64,000 bases of DNA, taken from assembly GCF_945873075.1 (NCBI RefSeq), contig NZ_CAMCBS010000001.1:1-64000 (forward strand), in the 5' to 3' direction. Made by a program: the position numbers and the translations under genes. Positions 23,804 through 32,410 of this stretch are shown piece by piece. How positions within the stretch are numbered: position 1 is the stretch's first letter; every line of letters starts with the position of its first letter. Under the pieces are notes generated by a model. The model was given only the letters and a program-made list of their open reading frames with translations. It had not been told where the DNA came from and ran no database searches. This DNA is from an uncultured Moraxella sp. (GTDB lineage Bacteria > Pseudomonadota > Gammaproteobacteria > Pseudomonadales > Moraxellaceae).

Positions 23804-24854
23804 TTTCTAAGCGACCTATACGGCCGTCAAGCTGACATTTGGCTGTATGGGTATTTGGTGCTTTTTCTAAGCGACCTATACGGCCGTCAAGCAAGCCATC
23901 CTAAGTGCGTCCACATACAAGATTTTCTAAGCGACCTATGCGGTCGTGAAGTGATGAATTTATTAATAATCATGAATAATTATTTTCTAAGCGACCTATG
24001 CGGTCGTGAAGGTGGCCACATAGCTGATTTTGCCACTTTTGGCTTTCTAAGCGACCTATGCGGTCGTGAAGGTTTATCAATACATCCCCGCGGATAAGAG
24101 TACTTTCTAAGCGACCTATGCGGTCGTGAAGGCGAGCTTAAGCTGTCAAACAGTCGCATAGACTTTCTAAGCGACCTATGCGGTCGTGAAGAGCCGAACA
24201 AACATCAGCCGTGCCCGCTGTGTTTTCTAAGCGACCTATGCGGTCGTGAAGCAGATATGTTGCCAAGCCACCAACGCAGGGATTTTCTAAGCGACCTATG
24301 CGGTCGTGAAGGGGCTTGGCAATGTTACCCATTATGTATCTATTTTCTAAGCGACCTATGCGGTCGTGAAGTAAATAGTTTTAGATGCATCGTCTGCTGT
24401 CTATTTTCTAAGCGACCTATGCGGTCGTGAAGACTAAAAGCAGAAAAAGTATTTTTAGAAGCTTTTTCTAAGCGACCTATGCGGTCGTGAAGATAGTACA
24501 CAGGGATAAGTAGCTTGCCGTGACTTTCTAAGCGACCTATGCGGTCGTGAAGGGGCTGATAAACTCAGCCTGCACCAGCTCGGCTTTCTAAGCGACCTAT
24601 GCGGTCGTGAAGTAATCAGCTACTAGCATTATAGATTAACGCAATTTCTAAGCGACCTATGCGGTCGTGAAGATAGATACTGCGCTCAAGTCGGCTCATA
24701 TGTTTTTTCTAAGCGACCTATGCGGTCGTGAAGAAACTTGTCTAGGTGTATATTTAGCTTCAGGCTTTCTAAGCGACCTATGCGGTCGTGAAGCAAGGAT
24801 TTTGCGTGAAAAAGATTTTTTTATTTTTTCTAAGCGACCTATGCGGTCGTGAAG
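23804..24854 (-). CRISPR. Type I-F CRISPR array, 18 repeats and 17 spacers
   Basis: Eighteen 28-bp repeats start at 23804, 23864, 23924, 23984, 24044, 24104, 24164, 24224, 24284, 24344, 24405, 24465, 24525, 24585, 24645, 24706, 24766 and 24827. Spacers are 32 bp, with three of 33 bp. In crRNA sense (minus strand) the repeat has a five-bp stem CGACC-GCATA-GGTCG followed by the 8-nt handle CTTAGAAA, the I-F layout. The two repeats at the left end carry three or four substitutions (stem CGGCC, one G-U wobble) and mark the old, leader-distal end. The leader is therefore on the right, next to cas1. All spacers are different by eye; no match to this window was noticed. Confidence 0.97.
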
Positions 24855-25139
24855 AGTAATTATAACTGAAAAAATTAAGAAATAACAGTCATTTATGATG
24901 GATTGACCCTTTTTACCCAATCAAAAATTGACCAGTTATAACTTATTGATTTTATTAAGTTTTTAAATAGTTGCAAAAATAAAGGTATTTTTACACCCAT
25001 CATCATCCGACGGCAAATTCAGTATAGCATAACTCATTCGGCGGACGAACACTATAAGCTTATAATTTAGCCATTTTATCGCTTGACAGCGTATAGTGTG
25101 TATGATTAAATTAAACTCATCATAAAGGAAATTGACGCC
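24855..25139. promoter_or_regulatory. CRISPR leader and divergent cas1 promoter region
   Basis: AT-rich, non-coding. AATCAATAAGTTA (minus strand, 24939-24951) fits the IHF consensus WATCAANNNNTTR perfectly, 85 bp from the first repeat, as expected of I-F leaders that bend for Cas1-Cas2/3 integration. Facing right, TTGACA at 25083-25088, a 17-bp spacer and TTAAAT give a candidate cas1 promoter. A TATACT -10-like hexamer (minus, 25021-25026) and TATAAT next to the first repeat are candidates for array transcription. A 12-bp palindrome TATAAGCTTATA lies at 25053-25064. Confidence 0.7.
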
Positions 25140-26093
25140 ATGGACACGCTCAAGCCTACTGATTTAAAAGCGATTTTACATTCAAAACGAGCCAACATCT
25201 TTTATCTTGAGCATTGCCGTGTCATGCAAAAAGACGGGCGTGTGCTCTATCTCACCGAAACCAAATACGAAAATCATTATTATAATATCCCGATTGCCAA
25301 TACCACTTGTATTCTACTCGGCACAGGCACATCTATTACTCAAGCTGCGATGCGAATGCTTGCCAGTGCGGGCGTTTTGGTCGGATTTTGTGGGGGTGGG
25401 GCGACGCCGCTATTTTCGGGTGCTGAGATTGAATGGCTGAGTCCACAAAGTGAATATCGTCCGACTGAATATGTCCAAGGTTGGCTATCTTTTTGGTTTG
25501 ATGATGTCAAGCGACTCACCATCGCCAAAGAATTTCAATATAAACGCATTGAATTTATTCAAAAAATTTGGTCAAAAGACAAAGAATTAAATGAAGCGGG
25601 CTTTCATGGCGATGACGCTGACATCGCCGCAGCTTGTGCGTTCTTTAAAAATAAAATCCCTACGATCAGCACGGTTAATGAGCTACTGCTAACCGAAGCA
25701 CAAATGACCAAACAGCTCTACAAAGCAGCCGCCACACGCTGCCAGATCTCTTTTGAGCGTAATTTTGATGCAGGCGATCTTGCCAATAATTTTTTAAATC
25801 ACGGTAACTATTTGGCATATGGATTAGGGGCGACAACGCTTTGGGTGCTGGGTATTCCACATGGTTTTGCAGTCATGCACGGTAAAACTCGGCGTGGGGC
25901 ATTGGTGTTTGATGTGGCGGATTTGGTTAAAGATGCGATTGTGTTGCCGTGGGCATTTGTTTGTGCCAAAGAAGATTTTAGCGAACAAGAATTTCGCCAA
26001 AAAATCTTGCAAAAATTCACACAACATAAAGCACTTGATTTGATGTTCGAACAAGTAAAATTAGCTTCACAATATTTTAAACAAGGGAAATAA
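25140..26093 (+). CDS. cas1: Type I-F CRISPR integrase Cas1
   Basis: A 317-residue Cas1 of the I-F subtype. The metal ligands are visible: Glu186 in LLLTEAQMTKQL, His247 in AVMHGKTRRGA and Asp258/Asp261 in VFDVADLV, with the same spacing as the Pseudomonas I-F enzyme. It forms the adaptation complex with the Cas2 part of Cas2-3 and inserts new spacers at the leader-proximal repeat. AAAGGAAA precedes ATG 25140. cas2-3 starts one nt after its stop codon. The leader and array lie immediately upstream, divergently transcribed. Confidence 0.97.
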   Translation: MDTLKPTDLKAILHSKRANIFYLEHCRVMQKDGRVLYLTETKYENHYYNIPIANTTCILLGTGTSITQAAMRMLASAGVLVGFCGGGATPLFSGAEIEWLSPQSEYRPTEYVQGWLSFWFDDVKRLTIAKEFQYKRIEFIQKIWSKDKELNEAGFHGDDADIAAACAFFKNKIPTISTVNELLLTEAQMTKQLYKAAATRCQISFERNFDAGDLANNFLNHGNYLAYGLGATTLWVLGIPHGFAVMHGKTRRGALVFDVADLVKDAIVLPWAFVCAKEDFSEQEFRQKILQKFTQHKALDLMFEQVKLASQYFKQGK

Positions 26094-26094
26094 A

Positions 26095-29000
26095 ATGATC
26101 GTTACCTTTATTTCTCAATGTGAAAAGAGAGCACTCCCACGCACTCGGCAAGTATTAGATGCGTTTGCCAATCGGATTGGTGATAATACTTGGCAAACGG
26201 TTATCACCGAAGACGGTTTGGCAATGGTCAAAAAATTGCTCTCTCGTACCGCTAGCAAAAGTACGGCGGTGAGTTGCTATCGTTTTCATACTCGCAAACA
26301 TAGCGAGCTTTTGTGGATTGTGGGCAATCGTCATAAGTTTAATGAATGGGGCTGGGTGCCTGTTAATATTACGGAACAAGATATGTCTAATTTTTATGAT
26401 AATTATCAATGGAATAATAAAGGTATAATGCGTGTTGCCGCAGCAATAGCAGGATTATTTCATGATATTGGCAAAGCAAATCATTTATTTCAAGATAAAA
26501 TTAATCCCAAAATCAAGACTGAAAAATTTGAACCTTATCGTCATGAATGGGTGTCACTACGATTATTTGAGGCGATTGCAAAAGATTGTCAAACAGATGG
26601 TGAATGGTTGGATAAATTGATTGATGGTCAATTTGATGAATTTGATAATATTATCAAAGATGGAATTGATGAACTTTCTAATTCTAGCCCACTCCAAACC
26701 TTATCACACTTACCTTTTGCGCAGCTTGTTGCTTGGCTCATTGTGGCACATCATAAACTACCCGTTTATCCTGCATGGAAGCATTTTAAACAGCCATCAT
26801 TATCAGAACAAGATAAATGGGCTGATTATTATTTTGAGGCTCTTTGGAATTCTCCAAATTGTCAAGATGCAGAACAGCTATTGAGAATTCCAGACAATTG
26901 GAAGTTTGCTGAAAAATCACTTCCTTGCCATAGCTCAATTTGGCGAGCGATGGTTTGTGATTATGCTGATCAAGCCAAAAAGCAATTATTAGGTAGCAGT
27001 TTTGGTAATTTACATCAAGATATTTTTACATCACATTTATCACGCTTAAGTCTGATGCTTGCTGACCATTATTTTTCATCATTATCATTTGAACAAACAC
27101 AGCAAATTGGTAGACGTAGCCCTAATTATACCGTTTATGCCAATACTTACTACAAACCAAATGGTCAAAAAGATTATAAACAGCAGTTGGATGAGCATTT
27201 AATAGGCGTAGCTAAAACAGCAATAGAAATTATAGATGCTTTGCCAAAGTTTCGCCAATCTCTACTCGGACTTGATAGTGAAAACTTAACAGCCAAAGTA
27301 TCTAAAGAATACACAAAATTTCTATGGCAAAATGATGCACAAAAAATAGCTAAAGATATTGCTGAAAATACCAGTAAACAAGGTTTTTTTGGTATTAATA
27401 TGGCATCTACAGGCTGTGGTAAAACTTTAGCAAATGCTAAAATTATGTATGCCTTAGGCGGTTCTACAGGTAAAGTGCGTTTTAGTGTTGCATTAGGACT
27501 TCGTACATTAACACTACAAACTGGTAGAGAGTTTCAGCAGGTATTAGGACTTGATGATAATCAACTATCTGTTGCAGTGGGTGGGATTGCTGTTAAGAGC
27601 TTATTTGAACTTAATGAATCTAATAAACAAGCAGGAAATTTTATATTGGAGCAAACACACTCGTTAGGTAGTGAATCAGCCGATGAAACGCTCAATCCAG
27701 AGGTTTTTGTGCATTATACAGGTGTAGATGAACATCATGCCTTGTATGAGTGGACAAAGGGAGAGAAAATGGCGAATAAACTCCTACAAGCTCCTGTATT
27801 AGTTTGTACGATTGACCATTTGATTGGTGCAACAGAAGGTGTGCGTGGTGGACAACAAATTGTACCTATGTTGCGTTTATTAAGTGGTGATTTGATACTT
27901 GATGAGCCCGATGATTTTGGTTTAGATGACTTACCTGCATTATGTAGATTGGTACATTGGGCGGGTATGCTAGGGAGTCGTGTTCTGTTATCTACAGCCA
28001 CTATGCCTCCAATGCTTGCTTATGCTTGCTTTGAAGCATACCAAGCAGGCTGGAAAGCCTTTGCTAAAGCCAATTTGTCTGAATGGGATGGCAATATCCA
28101 GTGTGCATGGTTTGATGAATCATGCAAACCACAACAAGAATTAATAAGTAATATTAAAGAATTTGATAAATACAATAAAAAATTTGTTAATCAACGTCTT
28201 ATAAAATTAGAAAAAGTAGCCCCAAAACGATTAGGTAAAATTGTAGATATTGCAAAAGTGAATGATGAAAATATCTATCAATCAATAGCAAATTGTATTT
28301 TTGATAGCATGATTGAGTTAGATCGTCAACATCACACAAATAATGTATCTGATAATAATATTGTAATGGATAAGACTATTTCATTTGGATTGGTACGTAT
28401 GGCAAATATCAATCCAATGATTGCTGTAGCAAAGGCATTGCTTGCCAAAGATGCTCCACATGATACACAAATTCATTATTGTATTTATCATAGTAGATAC
28501 CCTTTATTGTTGCGTTCGCACATTGAAAAACAATTGGATAGTTTATTAAAACGTAAAGAATCTCATGAAATTTGGCAACATTCCAATATAAAACAAAAAA
28601 TTCAGAATAGCACTGCTAAACATCATATTTTTGTGGTGATTGCTTCACCTGTTGCAGAAGTGGGGCGTGACCATGATTATGACTGGGCGATTGTTGAGCC
28701 AAGTTCAGTTCGCTCTATAGTACAACTGGCGGGACGTGTATTACGACATCGAAATATTGAACCAAAAGTTGCCAATATTCATTTATTAAATAAAAATATT
28801 AAGGCATTACAAGGAAAGAATATTTGTTTTAATCGACCGGGGTTTGAAACTTCCACTTTGACCTTAACATCACATGAATTAAATCAAATTTTGCAACAGG
28901 CTCACTACCAAACGATTACGGCTGTACCTAAAATTCAGTTACCACAGAATTTTAAGCAATTAAGCACCCAAAACCAATTTGATGATTTATCAGAGCATGA

Positions 29001-29481
29001 ACATGTAGCATTACGTCGTTGTTTATTTTCTGACAATGAAGGGGCGAATTTTTGGTGGAAAACCGAACAACATTGGACAGCTGAAATGCCTTATCGCCAA
29101 CCGTTCCGTCAATCAAAAGGAAAAGTAGATGAAACTTGTTATTTATGGATAGATAATGAATTTGTTGATTTTGAGTTTAGATGGTGTGAACCTAAACAAA
29201 GTCAGGATATTAGTCAGTTTAAATCGGCAAGTTCTATAGGGCTGCATTTTGTCAAAGTTTCACAACCTACTTTAGGTGTAGGTAGTGACTTTTGGTTTAA
29301 TTTATCACCTGTATCTATTTATCAAGAACTTCAGCAAATGCTACAAGAGCAAGGTAATTCGCTAAGTCTTGCCCAAGTCAGTCAGCAGTATGGTAGTTTT
29401 GTGGTGAGTTGTTATCAAAATTCGGTAAAATCTTTTGAATTTTATGAGCAATTGGGTATCTATGAATCCATAGACTCATAG
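26095..29481 (+). CDS. cas3f: Cas2-Cas3 fusion nuclease-helicase (type I-F)
   Basis: An 1128-residue I-F fusion. Residues 1 to about 95 are the Cas2 domain. The HD nuclease follows with His123-Asp124 in GLFHDIGKANHLFQ. The SF2 helicase has Walker A ASTGCGKT (Lys443), a DExD box LILDEPDD (603-606), motif III LLSTATMP (about 630) and motif VI VQLAGRVLRHR (about 875-885). The protein degrades target DNA after Csy recruitment and supports adaptation with Cas1. All catalytic motifs are intact. The stop codon touches the pseudo-array described at 29481-29548, which is antisense to the end of this operon. The gene is AT-richer than the chromosomal neighbours, as is the rest of the cas set. Confidence 0.96.
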   Translation: MIVTFISQCEKRALPRTRQVLDAFANRIGDNTWQTVITEDGLAMVKKLLSRTASKSTAVSCYRFHTRKHSELLWIVGNRHKFNEWGWVPVNITEQDMSNFYDNYQWNNKGIMRVAAAIAGLFHDIGKANHLFQDKINPKIKTEKFEPYRHEWVSLRLFEAIAKDCQTDGEWLDKLIDGQFDEFDNIIKDGIDELSNSSPLQTLSHLPFAQLVAWLIVAHHKLPVYPAWKHFKQPSLSEQDKWADYYFEALWNSPNCQDAEQLLRIPDNWKFAEKSLPCHSSIWRAMVCDYADQAKKQLLGSSFGNLHQDIFTSHLSRLSLMLADHYFSSLSFEQTQQIGRRSPNYTVYANTYYKPNGQKDYKQQLDEHLIGVAKTAIEIIDALPKFRQSLLGLDSENLTAKVSKEYTKFLWQNDAQKIAKDIAENTSKQGFFGINMASTGCGKTLANAKIMYALGGSTGKVRFSVALGLRTLTLQTGREFQQVLGLDDNQLSVAVGGIAVKSLFELNESNKQAGNFILEQTHSLGSESADETLNPEVFVHYTGVDEHHALYEWTKGEKMANKLLQAPVLVCTIDHLIGATEGVRGGQQIVPMLRLLSGDLILDEPDDFGLDDLPALCRLVHWAGMLGSRVLLSTATMPPMLAYACFEAYQAGWKAFAKANLSEWDGNIQCAWFDESCKPQQELISNIKEFDKYNKKFVNQRLIKLEKVAPKRLGKIVDIAKVNDENIYQSIANCIFDSMIELDRQHHTNNVSDNNIVMDKTISFGLVRMANINPMIAVAKALLAKDAPHDTQIHYCIYHSRYPLLLRSHIEKQLDSLLKRKESHEIWQHSNIKQKIQNSTAKHHIFVVIASPVAEVGRDHDYDWAIVEPSSVRSIVQLAGRVLRHRNIEPKVANIHLLNKNIKALQGKNICFNRPGFETSTLTLTSHELNQILQQAHYQTITAVPKIQLPQNFKQLSTQNQFDDLSEHEHVALRRCLFSDNEGANFWWKTEQHWTAEMPYRQPFRQSKGKVDETCYLWIDNEFVDFEFRWCEPKQSQDISQFKSASSIGLHFVKVSQPTLGVGSDFWFNLSPVSIYQELQQMLQEQGNSLSLAQVSQQYGSFVVSCYQNSVKSFEFYEQLGIYESIDS

Positions 29482-29548
29482 ATGTAAGCAACCTATGCGG
29501 TTGAAAAATAAATGTAATATTTTCTAAGCACTCTCTATGAATGTCTTA
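29481..29548 (-). ncRNA. Miniature degenerate CRISPR unit: putative crRNA-like regulatory RNA
   Basis: Two pseudo-repeats on the minus strand, in the same sense as the main array. The promoter-proximal one (29521-29548) keeps the handle CTTAGAAA and has stem CATTC-ATAGA-GAGTG. The distal one (29481-29508) has stem CAACC-GCATA-GGTTG. Compared with CGACC-GCATA-GGTCG, sequence has changed but five pairs and a five-nt loop are kept in exact register, including one full compensatory change. The pseudo-spacer between them is only 12 nt (ATATTACATTTA). If Cas6f cuts both hairpins the product is a short crRNA with a 12- to 17-nt guide. An extended -10, TGTTATAAT, lies at 29551-29559. Confidence 0.8.
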
Positions 29549-29550
29549 AT

Positions 29551-29559
29551 ATTATAACA
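29551..29559 (-). promoter_or_regulatory. Extended -10 promoter of the crRNA-like RNA
   Basis: On the minus strand TGTTATAAT matches TGnTATAAT exactly. Transcription would begin near 29544, at the foot of the first pseudo-repeat hairpin. No strong -35 is seen. Confidence 0.6.
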
Positions 29560-29606
29560 CAGTTTTACCAAGTATTGAGCTAATATTAAGATGATACTAA
29601 AAAACT

Positions 29607-29624
29607 AAATAAATGTAATATGGG
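29607..29624 (-). promoter_or_regulatory. PAM-flanked partial protospacer matching the crRNA-like guide
   Basis: On the minus strand this reads CCC followed by ATATTACATTTATTT. All 12 bases of the pseudo-spacer plus the next three match 29506-29520 without a mismatch. CC immediately 5' of the protospacer is the I-F PAM. The pseudo-array itself has no CC there. The site ends two bp before the -35 of csy1. Confidence 0.78.
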
Positions 29625-29626
29625 TA

Positions 29627-29655
29627 TTGATTTTTAATGTAGATTACTCTACAAT
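29627..29655 (+). promoter_or_regulatory. Promoter of the csy1-csy2-csy3-cas6f operon
   Basis: TTGATT and TACAAT are separated by exactly 17 bp. Transcription would start near 29662, leaving a 22-nt leader with AGAGGTGG (29673-29680) before ATG 29684. The guide target and PAM abut the -35. Confidence 0.68.
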
Positions 29656-29683
29656 GAAAAAAATGCTCAAAAAGAGGTGGTCA

Positions 29684-31171
29684 ATGTACAACAATCAGAT
29701 AACTCAATGGTATGAACAAATAAAAGCATATATAGATGGTTTGAATGAGCAGAACAAGCAGACAAGTATTCAAGCTGTTCTGCAAGTAGAGATATATAAA
29801 AATAGCCTTGCAAAGGCAAGGTTGCCGATATCAATTTCTTTAAATGATGAACAATTTACCAAACAACAAAAAGAATTAAACAAAATTCTAAAACAAGCAG
29901 AAAAGCTTAAATTGACTGAAAACTCATTATCATCAGCCCAGTCGCTATACCAACAGTGTATACACAAGGAGTGGCTAGATGGTAGTGACGATACTTTATC
30001 TACTATTGAGCTGATTCAACAACAAGATTTGTATCAGTTATGGATTCGTTATGCTTTATTGTTTGCTGATGGTGTCACACCCGCCACACATATTGCCAAA
30101 CTCACCCATTCAAGCAGTTGTGGTTCAGCAATTATTGATGCGATTTCTGATACTAAAATAGGTTTTTTGACGACTAGTCAAGTTGATAAGCCTATTTATG
30201 ATGGTGCTTATCCTAATGCCAGTTTATCTAAAATTGCTAAATTTTTATTATTATCAATAGATGATGTACCACTTGGTGTACTATTAAAACAAGGAAATTA
30301 CACACCATTGACAAAATTTTTTGATGCAGTGCAATTAAAACAAGTTGGTGATGGTTTTTATCACAAACTAAATCCCTCTTTGATGGCAGATGCATTGATT
30401 AAACAAGTTTATTTTCCTGTTGATGATAGTTATCATCAATTGGTAATTTTACATTCATCTAGTTTAATTCAGGAAATTTATCAGCGTTATTTTCAAAAAC
30501 AGGTGCGTGATGCTCGTATAAAAATAGAAAAACAGCAACAGGAAAATAAATATCATCAAGATATTCTAGAACAAATCCCGAATACATTAACCTTTTCAAC
30601 GGTGGCTAGCCAGCCACAAAATGTATCTGTTAATCATGGAAGTCGTGGAGGAAATATTCGTCTGTTTCGTGCTAGCCCACCAATATGGCAGAGTCAGCCT
30701 AAAGCACCAATATACTATCAATCATTATTTTTTGACCGCACACTCAATCGGATGTGTAAGGAAAATATTATTGGCTTACAGCAGATGCTGATTACTTTTG
30801 ATAAAGCTAATATTAGTTTTAAAGAGCCACATCGCTTACAAGGAATAATCAATTGGTTAAATGCAATTATTGATGATGTATTTGATTATGCTCAAAGCTT
30901 ATGGAACTTACCTAGTGGTTGGAGTAATCATACTGAAAATAGGTTACCTATAGCACACCAACTATTTTTGGATAGTCAAAGAAATGATGAATTATTTTTG
31001 GCATTTAAACAAAGTGAGTGGCAAAAGGATTTGGTACAAGATTTTGTATTTTGGCTCAATAATAAATTGCGTGATGCTGATAAACACTTTAGTGTAAGTG
31101 AAGATCATAGTCGGATATGGCGAAAAATATTTGCTGACAGATTACGAGAATATGTTGAGCAATGGATTTAA
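29684..31171 (+). CDS. csy1: Csy1/Cas8f, type I-F effector large subunit
   Basis: A 495-residue Cas8f. Family-specific stretches include DGVTPATHIAKLTHSSSCGS near residue 125-145 and the SRGGNIRLFRASPP segment (about 325-338). Cas8f recognises the PAM and caps the 5' handle end of the Csy complex. It is somewhat longer than the Pseudomonas protein (about 430). ATG 29684 follows AGAGGTGG; TTG 29627 and ATG 29654 open the same frame but overlap promoter elements and lack good ribosome sites. It begins a four-gene effector operon separated from cas2-3 by the regulatory region. Confidence 0.92.
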   Translation: MYNNQITQWYEQIKAYIDGLNEQNKQTSIQAVLQVEIYKNSLAKARLPISISLNDEQFTKQQKELNKILKQAEKLKLTENSLSSAQSLYQQCIHKEWLDGSDDTLSTIELIQQQDLYQLWIRYALLFADGVTPATHIAKLTHSSSCGSAIIDAISDTKIGFLTTSQVDKPIYDGAYPNASLSKIAKFLLLSIDDVPLGVLLKQGNYTPLTKFFDAVQLKQVGDGFYHKLNPSLMADALIKQVYFPVDDSYHQLVILHSSSLIQEIYQRYFQKQVRDARIKIEKQQQENKYHQDILEQIPNTLTFSTVASQPQNVSVNHGSRGGNIRLFRASPPIWQSQPKAPIYYQSLFFDRTLNRMCKENIIGLQQMLITFDKANISFKEPHRLQGIINWLNAIIDDVFDYAQSLWNLPSGWSNHTENRLPIAHQLFLDSQRNDELFLAFKQSEWQKDLVQDFVFWLNNKLRDADKHFSVSEDHSRIWRKIFADRLREYVEQWI

Positions 31172-31180
31172 TTGGAGATT

Positions 31181-32380
31181 ATGATGAAATTAATCAGTAT
31201 TCAGCATATTTTTGTACAAGATATGAATGCCGTAGCAGGACAGGTCTATGGTAGTGTTAGTATTGTTTCGGCGATGGGGTATGTACATGCACTAGAGCGT
31301 TCATTAAAAAATATTGAGCAATTTAGCCATATTAAATTAAATGCCTGTGCTGTATTAGTACATGATTATCAATTACGCACCTTTTATAATGAGCATTATG
31401 CACTTAAATTTTTACAATCACGAAATCCCCCTGCTTTATATGGATTGAGTAATGGTGACAAATCCAAAACGGTACCAGTGATTGAAGAAGGAAAAATGAA
31501 TGTAGAATTATCTTTATTGATTCGTTATGAAGGCGATATTTATCCTACGATAGAGCAAGAATTTATTAAGCATATTATGCAAACAGCTTATCGTCAGCGT
31601 TTTGCTGGTGGTAGTGTTTTCAAGATTGATTCAGTAAATTTATGGCAATTACATCATAATGATAGTGATAAAAAAATCATTAGGCAATTATTGCGTCCTT
31701 TATTACCAAGTTTTGTTTTGTATCAACGTAGTGATGTATTGGCAGAATATATCAAAGATAATCCAAATAAAGATACGCTTGATGCTTTAATGGATTTTAT
31801 AAGTATTAAAAGTTGTGCACGTCCAAATCATGTATTGATTGATAAACATCTTGAAAAAGTGATAACAGATTATCCCGATGTCTATCAAGCATGGCAAGAA
31901 CACTTACAAGAACATGATTATCATCAATCTATGCCACCACAAATAGTCATTGATTATTTTGAGAATTTGCAACACAACAGTAATAAAAAAATATTAAAAG
32001 CTAATAAAGCTTTATTTGATGAATGGCAAAATTATCTTAATCCAATCAATAAAACATCAGCTACTTGGTCATATTTACCCAAGCCTAAAAAAGGATACTT
32101 TGTACCGATGATGTGTGGCTATAAAGCAATTAGCCCTGTCTTTTATGCCAAAGAGATTGCTAATTGCCGAAGTAAAAATCTTGAAGATCAAGTATGTTTT
32201 GTAGAAGCCGTGCATACTTTGGCTGAATACAAAAGCACTCATCGCATCAAAGATTATGCAGGATTGGCAGGGGCTTTATGGTACTATCACCATGAAGAAC
32301 ATTGGTATTTGTGTGAGCAACGTCAAATTGATAGCATAAATGCTGAGCCAAATTTAGTATTTGATGATTATGATTTTTAA
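31181..32380 (+). CDS. csy2: Csy2/Cas5f, type I-F effector subunit
   Basis: About 399 residues. The N-terminal RAMP-like start (KLISIQHIFVQDMNAVAGQ) and the C-terminal half with the GYKAISPVF and FVEAVHTLAEYKS stretches match Csy2. It pairs with Csy1 to hold the 5' end of crRNA. It is longer than the usual 320-340 residues, mostly through extra sequence between about 230 and 320. The stop of csy1 is nine nt upstream and GGAG lies within that gap. Either of two adjacent ATGs (31181, 31184) can be the start. Confidence 0.9.
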   Translation: MMKLISIQHIFVQDMNAVAGQVYGSVSIVSAMGYVHALERSLKNIEQFSHIKLNACAVLVHDYQLRTFYNEHYALKFLQSRNPPALYGLSNGDKSKTVPVIEEGKMNVELSLLIRYEGDIYPTIEQEFIKHIMQTAYRQRFAGGSVFKIDSVNLWQLHHNDSDKKIIRQLLRPLLPSFVLYQRSDVLAEYIKDNPNKDTLDALMDFISIKSCARPNHVLIDKHLEKVITDYPDVYQAWQEHLQEHDYHQSMPPQIVIDYFENLQHNSNKKILKANKALFDEWQNYLNPINKTSATWSYLPKPKKGYFVPMMCGYKAISPVFYAKEIANCRSKNLEDQVCFVEAVHTLAEYKSTHRIKDYAGLAGALWYYHHEEHWYLCEQRQIDSINAEPNLVFDDYDF

Positions 32381-32410
32381 TTAATTTTAATAAGCGACAA
32401 GGAGCTTAAT

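Noticed and set aside
23855..24332. Open frames of 60-80 codons inside the CRISPR array on both strands
   Set aside because: They consist of translated repeats (FLSDLCGRE or RPHRSLRK every 20 residues) and are produced by the 60-bp period.
23832..24826. Self-targeting spacers
   Set aside because: No spacer was seen to match elsewhere in the window by eye; only a genome-wide search with CC PAM filtering could settle this.
29481..29510. Reading the hairpin after cas2-3 as a simple terminator
   Set aside because: The stem is only five pairs, matches the CRISPR repeat in register, and is not followed by a T-run on the plus strand.
29627..29683. Extended N-terminus of Csy1 from TTG 29627 or ATG 29654
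   Set aside because: The extension covers the -35/-10 pair, has no ribosome site, and AGAGGTGG sits before ATG 29684.
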